A stretch of DNA of 17,608 nt. Origin: Clostridiales bacterium UBA1774. Its GTDB lineage: Bacteria; Bacillota; Clostridia; Oscillospirales; Oscillospiraceae. A program made the translations under genes and the position numbers. A model generated the notes under the pieces. That model was not told the DNA's origin. It worked only from the letters and a program-made list of their open reading frames with translations, and searched no databases. Of the stretch, positions 7,154-13,066 are shown in pieces. The DNA is taken from positions 1 to 17,608 of the forward strand of contig DCGQ01000029.1 of NCBI GenBank assembly GCA_002314635.1, written 5' to 3'. Within the stretch, counting starts at the first letter, position 1. Each line of letters opens with the position of its first letter.

Positions 7154-7945
7154 TTACAAATAATTCGGCCGAAATTTTCGGTAATCCAGCACGTCAGACA
7201 GACCTGCCAGAATGTCGCGCATTCCGCTTCCATATTCCCGGTGATGAGAATGCAGGGAATCCGTTCCGCGAAACGGGATGGAAACGACTGCTGAGGTGCC
7301 GTCATCGGGGCGAGAGGTGAGAACCAATGTTCCGCCGTGCGCCTTTGCAATGGCTTCCGCCACGCTGAGCCCCAGGCCGGCACCCTGTTCCGCATCCGGT
7401 ACCAGCGGCTGGCGCAGATAATCCCGGAATACCGTATCGACCCGCTCCTGCGAAATCCCCGCTCCCGTATCCCGGATGGTGATACTGAGCTGTGTATCGG
7501 TACGGCTCAGCTGCAGCTCTACCCGGTCACCGGGGACACAATGAAGCAGACTGTTGGACAGAAGGTTCAGAAGCATGGTACGCAGACGCGCTTCATCGCA
7601 CACGGCCAGACAGGGACGGGGAGAAGGGAGAAAGCACAGCTCTGCACCGTCTGTCAGAGTGCGGACAGTATCTATCAAAGCGGCACAGAAATCGTTCAGA
7701 TCCACGGCGGAAAGACTGAGCGGTTCCTCCAGCGTGAGCCGGGACAGCTCCAGCATATTCTGTGCCGTTCGCAGAACCTGGAACTGATTATGCCGAAGCG
7801 CTGCAATCTGATCGGTCAGCTCATTGTCCTCCCCACGTGCATCCAGTCGGGCGGCCAGCCGGTCAGAAACTGCGATGGCGGTATTGAGAGAGTTCAGCAT
7901 ATGGCTGCTGATCTGCCCTAACAACAGGGCACTGTCCCGTTCCAT
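7154..7945 (-). CDS. Soluble orphan sensor histidine kinase
   Basis: A 263-aa cytoplasmic kinase made only of a dimerisation/phosphoacceptor helix pair and an ATPase domain. H15 in ISSHMLNSLN (12-21) is the likely phosphoacceptor; the usual HELR-T-P pattern is absent. The HATPase boxes are present: N-box LLNLLSN (125-131), G1 DTGAGIS (159-165), G2 GAGLGLS (188-194). There is no transmembrane segment, PAS or GAF domain, and no response regulator beside it. ATG 7945 is chosen because a G-rich site (GGGGGTG) lies upstream and because an in-frame TTG at 8005 falls inside the -35 box of the promoter at 7977-8005. About 35 residues after the ATPase domain have no family I recognise. The gene is divergent from smpB. 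Confidence 0.88.
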   Translation of the reverse strand: MERDSALLLGQISSHMLNSLNTAIAVSDRLAARLDARGEDNELTDQIAALRHNQFQVLRTAQNMLELSRLTLEEPLSLSAVDLNDFCAALIDTVRTLTDGAELCFLPSPRPCLAVCDEARLRTMLLNLLSNSLLHCVPGDRVELQLSRTDTQLSITIRDTGAGISQERVDTVFRDYLRQPLVPDAEQGAGLGLSVAEAIAKAHGGTLVLTSRPDDGTSAVVSIPFRGTDSLHSHHREYGSGMRDILAGLSDVLDYRKFRPNYL

Positions 7946-7976
7946 CTGCCAAACACCCCCAAAAAATATTTTTCTT

Positions 7977-8005
7977 ACTATACCATGATTCGACAGATAC
8001 AGCAA
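7977..8005 (-). promoter_or_regulatory. Promoter of the histidine kinase gene
   Basis: On the minus strand TTGCTG (8000-8005) and TATAGT (7977-7982) are separated by 17 nt, about 30 nt upstream of the chosen start codon. Confidence 0.6.
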
Positions 8006-8050
8006 GATTATGCACGTAAAATAATGGGAAAAAGGCGAAGGAAAAAACTC

Positions 8051-8079
8051 TTTTCATGCAGGGAAAAATGTGCTATAAT
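8051..8079 (+). promoter_or_regulatory. Promoter of smpB (and probably the following genes)
   Basis: A perfect TATAAT (8074-8079) with TGC in front (extended -10) stands 17 nt after a weak TTTTCA (8051-8056). The distance to the smpB start is about 20 nt, so the leader is short. Confidence 0.7.
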
Positions 8080-8098
8080 CAAAAGAAAGAAGGGGGGT

Positions 8099-8566
8099 AT
8101 GCCTGTGGCTTCTGTGGAAAAAAAGCCGGTTGCCAGCAATCGGAAAGCGTTCCATGAGTATTTTGTAGAAGATAAATACGAGGCAGGCATCTCCTTGGCA
8201 GGAACGGAGGTTAAATCCATTCGTCAAGGCGGCGTGAATCTGAAGGATGCATTCTGCACGGTGACGAACGGAGAACTGATCGTCCGCGGTCTGCGGATTA
8301 GCCCTTATGAAAAAGGCAACATTTTCAATAAGGATCCGCTGCGTCCCCGCACATTGCTGATGCACAAGCGGGAAATCCGAAAACTGGCGGCAAAGGTCGC
8401 GCAGGACGGATATGCGTTGGTGCCGCTGTCCATGTACTTCCTCGGCCCCTATGTCAAAGTGGAAGTGGGACTTTGTAAAGGAAAAAAACTGCATGATAAG
8501 CGCGATGCGGAAGCGGAACGCAGCGCAAAGCGTGAAATCGACAGAGCAATAAAGGAGAGATACTGA
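8099..8566 (+). CDS. smpB: SsrA (tmRNA)-binding protein SmpB
   Basis: SmpB binds tmRNA and delivers it to stalled ribosomes in trans-translation. The 155-aa product has the usual length and family blocks: NRKAFHEYFVEDKYEAGI near the N-terminus, GTEVKSIRQG, NLKDAF, SPYEKGN, LRPRTLLMHKREI, a VPLSMYF strand, and the basic tail with KGKKLHDKRDAE that enters the ribosomal decoding centre. Two starts are possible: ATG 8099, very close to the G-run, or GTG 8105, which is 7 nt from AAGGGGGG (8090-8097). A TTG/ATG further upstream would precede the promoter. A cyclophilin gene and then ssrA itself follow, so protein and RNA partner are within 0.6 kb of each other. Confidence 0.96.
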   Translation: MPVASVEKKPVASNRKAFHEYFVEDKYEAGISLAGTEVKSIRQGGVNLKDAFCTVTNGELIVRGLRISPYEKGNIFNKDPLRPRTLLMHKREIRKLAAKVAQDGYALVPLSMYFLGPYVKVEVGLCKGKKLHDKRDAEAERSAKREIDRAIKERY

Positions 8567-8567
8567 C

Positions 8568-9092
8568 ATGGCGAAAAATCCGGTTGTCACCATTGAAATG
8601 GAAAACGGTGATCTGATCACCGCAGAGCTTTATCCCGAAATCGCGCCCCAGTCCGTTTACAATTTCGTGCATCTGATTCAGGATGGCTTTTATGACGGGC
8701 TGACCTTCCACCGCATTATTCCCGGATTCATGATTCAGGGCGGCTGTCCCTTCGGTGAGGGAACCGGCGGCCCCGGCTACAGCATCAAGGGCGAGTTTGC
8801 CATCAACGGTTTCCAGAACGATCTGAAGCATACCCGTGGTGTGCTGAGTATGGCACGCTCTGCCAGACCGGATTCCGCCGGCAGCCAGTTTTTCATTATG
8901 CACGATGACGCGCCGCATCTGGACGGCAGCTATGCTGCATTCGGCAAGGTGCTGACCGGCATGGACGCGGTGGATCGCATCGCGGAAACCAAGACGAATA
9001 TCTACAATAACAAGCCGCTGAAAAAGCAGATCATGAAAAAAGTGACGGTCGATACCTTCGGTGAAACCTATCCGCTGCCGGAGCAGTATTAA
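8568..9092 (+). CDS. Cyclophilin-type peptidyl-prolyl cis-trans isomerase
   Basis: A 174-aa single-domain cytoplasmic cyclophilin (no signal peptide) that speeds proline isomerisation during folding. The catalytic region is intact: FHRIIPGFMIQGG with R49 and Q57, then MARS (95-98) and GSQFFI (105-110). The Trp that binds cyclosporin in human cyclophilin A is replaced by His in the APHLDG segment (H117), which is common in bacterial cyclophilins. The start is 1 base after the smpB stop with AAAGGAGAG upstream, so it is co-transcribed with smpB. The gene lies between smpB and ssrA. The symbol is left blank because several paralogues are usual in this group. Confidence 0.93.
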   Translation: MAKNPVVTIEMENGDLITAELYPEIAPQSVYNFVHLIQDGFYDGLTFHRIIPGFMIQGGCPFGEGTGGPGYSIKGEFAINGFQNDLKHTRGVLSMARSARPDSAGSQFFIMHDDAPHLDGSYAAFGKVLTGMDAVDRIAETKTNIYNNKPLKKQIMKKVTVDTFGETYPLPEQY

Positions 9093-9124
9093 GCCGCTCT
9101 TTTCTGACCATACAACCCTTTTTA

Positions 9125-9141
9125 CCGCCCCATCGGGGCGG
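9125..9141 (+). other. GC-rich hairpin just upstream of tmRNA
   Basis: CCGCCCC (9125-9131) pairs perfectly with GGGGCGG (9135-9141) around ATC. It ends 6 bases before the mature tmRNA 5' end and has no T-run. It occupies the place where an ssrA -10 box would be expected, so it may be part of a leader trimmed by RNase P. Confidence 0.45.
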
Positions 9142-9147
9142 CAATAT

Positions 9148-9506
9148 GGGGGCGTATTGGTTTCGACGGGGGCGCAGAGGTTGGAATAGCGTGCGGATGT
9201 GCCTGCCATCCTTAAAACGGGCACTTATAAATCAAACAACAACGATTCTTACGAACTCGTAGCCGCTTAAGGCTGCGCGTCCGCTCCGGGAGGGCCACGG
9301 CCCGGATGTCGGGCGTTACGAAGTGGCGTCCGTGCGTGCGCTAAGCTTTGCGCGCACCACGCATCATGAAGCTACCTGACTCGCAGGCGTGACGGCCTGC
9401 CTGCGCGAAGGGGAATGGGGCTCTGGCCCGCAATGACCGTCTGCGCACGGAGAAGTTCCTTCTGAAACGCTTTCGGACGGGGGTTCGACTCCCCCCGCCT
9501 CCACCA
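9148..9506 (+). ncRNA. ssrA: Transfer-messenger RNA (tmRNA)
   Basis: tmRNA rescues stalled ribosomes and encodes a degradation tag. The 5' end GGGGGCG (9148-9154) pairs with CGCCTCC (9496-9502 region) to form the tRNA-like acceptor stem, followed by A and an encoded CCA (9504-9506). The conserved 5' segment GGTTTCGAC and the 3' T-arm GGGGTTCGACTCCCC are present. The tag reading frame gives NNNDSYELVAA (9235-9267) and stops at TAA 9268-9270; the first codon could also be TCA at 9232. The VAA ending is a variant of the usual LAA tail. Length is about 359 nt, normal for one-piece tmRNA. It lies 55 nt after the cyclophilin gene. Confidence 0.97.
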
Positions 9507-9520
9507 AACAGGCATTGGGC

Positions 9521-9562
9521 GAACACTTTCTTTTACAGCGGCGGTTTCGCCGTGAAGTGTTC
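9521..9562 (+). other. Two-tier hairpin after tmRNA
   Basis: An outer stem GAACACTT (9521-9528) with AAGTGTTC (9555-9562) encloses an inner stem CGGCG (9539-9543) with CGCCG (9548-9552). It starts 14 nt after the tmRNA CCA. There is no T-run after it, so it may be a 3'-trailer structure. Confidence 0.45.
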
Positions 9563-9577
9563 CCTCTGATGCTTATG

Positions 9578-9620
9578 ACAAAGACACCATCTTGGAGAAA
9601 TCCAGGATGGTGTCTTTGTT
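9578..9620. terminator. Long perfect hairpin, probable bidirectional terminator
   Basis: ACAAAGACACCATC (9578-9591) pairs with 9606-9619. The stem continues through TTGGA / TCCAG to a GAAA tetraloop, for about 19 bp in total. It is followed by TTGTTT on the plus strand and lies between ssrA and the convergent hydrolase gene, so it can end both transcripts. Confidence 0.7.
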
Positions 9621-9683
9621 TGTGCCGGACAACATATTTTACCAAACATACCATTGCGGCTCCCTGTTGAGACCGGTATAGGT

Positions 9684-10292
9684 TCATATCCGTTCGCCGG
9701 CATCCTTTTTGATCCAGTCATCCAAAAATGCCATTTGTTCCTCCGTGTGGAACCAATGCTCCCCGTTTTCCATAACGGTGACACTGGCGCCGAAGGTATC
9801 GGCAAAGGCGGTGATCGTGTCCGGACTTTGCAGGTTGTCCTTCCCGCCGTACAGGATCGCGGTGGGTATTTTCCAACGAATCGGATGTGTTCTCACCCAT
9901 TGCAGGTATTCCCACGAGAGCGTATCGCCGAACACCGTGGATATTTCGCGTTTCTCTTCCAGTTCGCCCTCTGTGACATTTGCCCACATCATCATATCGC
10001 AAATGAGCCGTTCCATATCGACAATGGGAGAAATGAAGTAAGCCTTTGCGATTCTCTTTTCTGCAAGGGAACAAAGCGAAAAATACGCACCGATGCTGTT
10101 GGCAATCAGATAGATTCTTTCGAAACCGCCCGAAATCAGGTTGAAGTATTCCGAAAACTCCGTCTGTGCTTCCCACGGTGAGTCGGACTGATAATCGAAC
10201 CCGATAACCGTGTCATTCGGGAATAGGTATTGATAATGCTCAGCTTCTGCGGCATTACCGCCTTTCCCATGTATGTATATCACCAAATTCAT
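9684..10292 (-). CDS. Small alpha/beta-hydrolase
   Basis: A 202-aa single-domain alpha/beta hydrolase without signal peptide, so probably cytoplasmic. The oxyanion-side motif is HGKGG (8-12). The nucleophile elbow reads IANSIGAY, with Ser66 in Ala-Asn-Ser-Ile-Gly rather than the classical Gly-x-Ser-x-Gly. The probable acid is D152 in LYGGKDNLQ, and the base is H179 in NGEHWFH (H182 is an alternative). The lack of a lid domain and the short length resemble small carboxylesterase/YdeN-like enzymes; the substrate is unknown. ATG 10292 has GAGGT just upstream, and a clear promoter lies at 10341-10369. The gene is divergent from the rml operon. Confidence 0.85.
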   Translation of the reverse strand: MNLVIYIHGKGGNAAEAEHYQYLFPNDTVIGFDYQSDSPWEAQTEFSEYFNLISGGFERIYLIANSIGAYFSLCSLAEKRIAKAYFISPIVDMERLICDMMMWANVTEGELEEKREISTVFGDTLSWEYLQWVRTHPIRWKIPTAILYGGKDNLQSPDTITAFADTFGASVTVMENGEHWFHTEEQMAFLDDWIKKDAGERI

Positions 10293-10340
10293 AATGTACC
10301 TCGCAAATCATTCGCAAAGAGATTGTCCGATGGCTCATAC

Positions 10341-10369
10341 ATTATAGTAACCAACCGACTCCTTGTAAA
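10341..10369 (-). promoter_or_regulatory. Promoter of the alpha/beta-hydrolase gene
   Basis: On the minus strand TTTACA (10364-10369) and a perfect TATAAT (10341-10346) are separated by 17 nt. Confidence 0.75.
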
Positions 10370-10434
10370 GGCCTGTCCCGGCCTCCTTGCTGCAAGGGTG
10401 GAAATATCCCGGATATGATGTTTCAAAATTGAAA

Positions 10435-10463
10435 TTGTAAAGCCGTCAGGACTGTGATACAAT
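10435..10463 (+). promoter_or_regulatory. Promoter of the rml operon
   Basis: TTGTAA (10435-10440) and TACAAT (10458-10463) are separated by 17 nt. An in-frame ATG at 10462 overlaps the -10 box, which argues against it as the rmlA start and for TTG 10528. Confidence 0.7.
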
Positions 10464-10527
10464 GTTACAAAATGGTCGGGTGTATCCTGAACATTTGTGC
10501 CTCTGCATTCGGAAGGGAGGGCTGAGC

Positions 10528-11415
10528 TTGAAGGGAATCGTTCTTGCAGGCGGCTCCGGCACAAGACTTTATCCATTAACAATGGCTGCCAGTAAGCAGC
10601 TGCTGCCGGTATATGATAAACCCATGCTCTATTATCCGCTCAGCACTCTGATGTTGTCCGGAATCCGTGAAATCCTGATTATCTCCACAACGGAAGATAC
10701 ACCGAAGATGAAGGCCCTTCTGGGAGACGGTTCCCAGTTCGGAATCAGCCTTTGCTATCAGGTGCAGCCTTCACCGGATGGTCTGGCGCAGGCATTCACA
10801 CTGGGAGAGGTCTTCCTGAACGGGGAAGCCGGCGCAATGGTGTTGGGGGACAATCTCTTCTACGGAAACGGGTTTGGAGCAATTCTGCGGACTGCGGTTC
10901 AGAACGCAGAGCAGAACCACAGAGCAACGATATTTGGCTATTATGTACCTGACCCGGAACGGTTTGGCGTGGCTGCGTTTGATGAAGCCGGGAGAGTGAC
11001 TTCAATCGAAGAAAAACCGGAAAAACCGAAAAGCAATTACGCGGTCACAGGCCTTTATTTCTATCCTGCGGGCGTCAGCGCAAAAGCGAAAAGCATTACC
11101 CCGTCCGCAAGAAACGAGCTGGAAATCACAAGTCTGAACGAAATGTACCTGCATGATGACTTGCTGGATGTGCAGCTGCTTGGACGAGGATTTACGTGGA
11201 TGGATATGGGCACCGTTGACAGTCTGATGGAAGCGGCTGATTTTGTCCGAATGATTGAAAAACGTCAGGGAGTTCAGATTTCCGCGCCGGAAGAAATCGC
11301 ATTTCGATATGGGTGGATCGACAAGGAGCAGCTTTTGCAATCTGCTGAGCGTTATGGGAAAAGCCCCTACGGAAAGCATTTGCAGGCGGTAGCCGAAGGG
11401 AAGGTACGCGGGTAA
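10528..11415 (+). CDS. rmlA: Glucose-1-phosphate thymidylyltransferase RmlA
   Basis: First enzyme of dTDP-L-rhamnose synthesis: glucose-1-phosphate plus dTTP gives dTDP-glucose and pyrophosphate. The 295-aa length fits. The nucleotide-binding signature GGSGTRLYPLT (8-18) is followed by SKQLLPVYDKPM (22-33), the metal-binding Asp in LGDNLFYG (D108), EEKP (161-164) and TWMDMGT near the C-terminus. TTG 10528 is chosen because GGGAGG (10515-10520) lies 7 nt upstream and the family N-terminus KGIVLAGG starts here. rmlC begins at the next base after the stop, so the two are translationally linked. This is the cytoplasmic precursor supply for a rhamnose-containing surface polymer. Confidence 0.96.
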   Translation: MKGIVLAGGSGTRLYPLTMAASKQLLPVYDKPMLYYPLSTLMLSGIREILIISTTEDTPKMKALLGDGSQFGISLCYQVQPSPDGLAQAFTLGEVFLNGEAGAMVLGDNLFYGNGFGAILRTAVQNAEQNHRATIFGYYVPDPERFGVAAFDEAGRVTSIEEKPEKPKSNYAVTGLYFYPAGVSAKAKSITPSARNELEITSLNEMYLHDDLLDVQLLGRGFTWMDMGTVDSLMEAADFVRMIEKRQGVQISAPEEIAFRYGWIDKEQLLQSAERYGKSPYGKHLQAVAEGKVRG

Positions 11416-11991
11416 ATGAGGAAAATTATGACCGGGATTCCCGATGTTCTCATCATCGAAACAGATGTGTTTGGAGATCATCGGGGTTTCTTTACCGAAA
11501 CATACCATAGGGCAAAATACGAGGCACTGGGAATCACCACGGAGTTTGTGCAGGATAACATGAGTTTTTCCGCACAGAAAGGCACGCTTCGCGGACTTCA
11601 CTGGCAGAATCCGCCTTATGCACAGGCAAAGCTGGTTTCCTGTTCCCGGGGAGCTGTGATGGATATAGCAGTTGATATCCGCAAGGGGTCGCCGACCTTT
11701 GCACAGTGGGTATCCGTGGAATTGAGTGCGGAGAATCACAGACAGTTGTATATCCCCCGCGGATTTGCACATGGATTTCTGACACTGACAGACGATGTGG
11801 AATTTCGCTACAAATGTGACAATGTCTATCAGAAAGCAGCCGAGGGCGGAATGCGGTTTGATGCACCGGAGGTGCAGGTGGACTGGGGCAGTCTGCTGCA
11901 TGGTCTGACCCCGGTTTTATCGGAAAAAGATCGGAACGGTCCCAATCTGTCGGAATCGGATAATCAGTTTGTCTATCTGGAGAACTGCTGA
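11416..11991 (+). CDS. rmlC: dTDP-4-dehydrorhamnose 3,5-epimerase RmlC
   Basis: RmlC is a cupin-fold enzyme that inverts C3 and C5 of dTDP-4-keto-6-deoxyglucose. The 191-aa product has VFGDHRGFF (18-26), the catalytic-base block GTLRGLHWQNPP with H62, the PRGFAHGF strand with H119, and Tyr132 in RYKCDNVY, the position of the classical catalytic tyrosine. ATG 11416 directly follows the rmlA stop, and its residues MRKIMTGIPDV align with the usual RmlC N-terminus. ATG 11428 has a better-spaced GAGG and is a possible shorter start. The N-terminal half is typical; the block after Y138 (QKAAEGGMRFD) is also family-like. Confidence 0.94.
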   Translation: MRKIMTGIPDVLIIETDVFGDHRGFFTETYHRAKYEALGITTEFVQDNMSFSAQKGTLRGLHWQNPPYAQAKLVSCSRGAVMDIAVDIRKGSPTFAQWVSVELSAENHRQLYIPRGFAHGFLTLTDDVEFRYKCDNVYQKAAEGGMRFDAPEVQVDWGSLLHGLTPVLSEKDRNGPNLSESDNQFVYLENC

Positions 11992-12060
11992 TGAAAAAAG
12001 TACCCGATTTCCGGTGGCAACAGGTTCATTGATATATGATTTGCTGAAAAACAAATGTAT
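11991..12060 (+). pseudogene. Possible remnant of a Rossmann-fold NDP-sugar enzyme (tentative)
   Basis: The 89-nt rmlC-rmlD gap reads, in one frame, KKYPISGGNRFIDI (11995-12036), which resembles the KKYLVTGGxGFIGS start of extended short-chain dehydrogenases such as RmlB or GalE. After a shift of frame the next bases read SLIYDLLKN (12024-12050), which fits the helix after that motif. Stop codons and the shift mean it cannot be expressed. At about 70 nt, chance similarity is possible. The gap also holds a 13-codon ORF starting in ATGA overlap with rmlC (11991-12032) that I do not think is a gene. Confidence 0.25.
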
Positions 12061-12080
12061 CAGGCAAAGGAAAGAAATCC

Positions 12081-12995
12081 ATGAGAATACTGGTTACCGG
12101 TGCCGGCGGGCAGCTTGGCTATGATGTCATGCGGGAACTGCGAATAAGGGGACATGAAGGAATCGGCACGGGTGCGGCAGAATTCTGGTCCGGCAGCTCC
12201 AACCACGGCGGAATAGCCGGTATGCGCTATGCCTGTCTGGATATTACCGATAAAGCGGCAGTGGAAAAAGTGTTTTCAGCGGCAGAACCGGATGCTGTGA
12301 TCCATTGTGCGGCATGGACGGCCGTGGATCTGGCTGAGGTTCCGGAGAACAGAGCCGAAGTCCGCAGGATCAATGCCGACGGCACGAGAAACATTGCAGA
12401 AGCCTGCAGACAATATGACTGTAAAATGCTCTATCTGTCCACCGACTATGTGTTTGACGGGCAGGGGGAGGAACCGTGGAAGCCGGATTGTACGGCGTGC
12501 AGTCCTTTGAATGTATACGGACAGACAAAGCTGGAAGGCGAAATGGCCGTTGCTCGCACGCTGGAAAAATACTATATCGTCCGCACATCCTGGGCGTTTG
12601 GAATGAACGGAAAAAACTTTGTGAATACCATGATTCATGCCGGGAAAAACCGCAGCGAGGTGAGGGTGGTAAACGATCAGATCGGCACACCGACCTATTG
12701 CGTGGATTTGGCAAGACTGCTGACTGACCTGTGCGAAACGGAGAAATACGGGTACTATCATGCGGCCAACGAGGGCGGTTATATTTCCTGGTATGACTTT
12801 TGCGTGGAGATTTATCGCCAGTGTGGTCTGAAAACCAGCGTAATACCGGTCAGCACAGCTGAATATGGGTTGAACAAAGCGGCAAGGCCGTTTAACAGCC
12901 GATTGGATACGAGCAAGCTGTCGGAGAATGGTTTTGCATTGCTGCCGGATTGGAAAAACGCACTGTGCAGATATCTTTCGGAACAACTGCGGTAA
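12081..12995 (+). CDS. rmlD: dTDP-4-dehydrorhamnose reductase RmlD
   Basis: Last step of dTDP-L-rhamnose synthesis, reducing dTDP-4-keto-L-rhamnose with NAD(P)H. The 304-aa protein is a short-chain dehydrogenase: cofactor motif TGAGGQLG (6-13), VIHCAAWTAVDLAE (73-86), STDYVFDG (120-127), and catalytic Tyr146 and Lys150 in YGQTK. The C-terminal half has the usual RTSWAFG and NDQIGTPTY blocks. About 15 residues around 30-48 (GTGAAEFWSGSSNHGG) make a slightly longer loop than in short RmlD proteins. An AAAGGAAA site lies about 8 nt before ATG 12081. No rmlB lies next to it, which is unusual. Confidence 0.95.
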   Translation: MRILVTGAGGQLGYDVMRELRIRGHEGIGTGAAEFWSGSSNHGGIAGMRYACLDITDKAAVEKVFSAAEPDAVIHCAAWTAVDLAEVPENRAEVRRINADGTRNIAEACRQYDCKMLYLSTDYVFDGQGEEPWKPDCTACSPLNVYGQTKLEGEMAVARTLEKYYIVRTSWAFGMNGKNFVNTMIHAGKNRSEVRVVNDQIGTPTYCVDLARLLTDLCETEKYGYYHAANEGGYISWYDFCVEIYRQCGLKTSVIPVSTAEYGLNKAARPFNSRLDTSKLSENGFALLPDWKNALCRYLSEQLR

Positions 12996-13031
12996 AGCCC
13001 TGCCGTGGCGCAGCGAATGCATGGCAGGGCT
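12996..13031 (+). other. Hairpin between rmlD and the VanZ/polymerase gene
   Basis: AGCCCTGCCGTG (12996-13007) pairs with CATGGCAGGGCT (13020-13031; one G-U pair) around a 12-nt loop, immediately after the rmlD stop. No T-run follows, so it may be an intercistronic element that reduces or protects downstream expression rather than a full terminator. Confidence 0.5.
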
Positions 13032-13066
13032 CCGATGATCGAAATGGATTTGGGAGAAGCAAAGAT

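Noticed and set aside
7946..8005. Longer histidine kinase starting at TTG 8005
   Set aside because: The TTG is part of the -35 element of a good promoter (8000-8005), so the transcript would start after it.
10462..10527. Longer RmlA starting at ATG 10462
   Set aside because: The ATG overlaps the -10 box, and the family N-terminus begins at TTG 10528 with a well-spaced GGGAGG.
12950..13066. Longer VanZ/polymerase protein starting inside rmlD
   Set aside because: The extension is antisense-like low-complexity coding through the rmlD end and a hairpin; ATG 13067 has its own ribosome site and a normal membrane-protein N-terminus.
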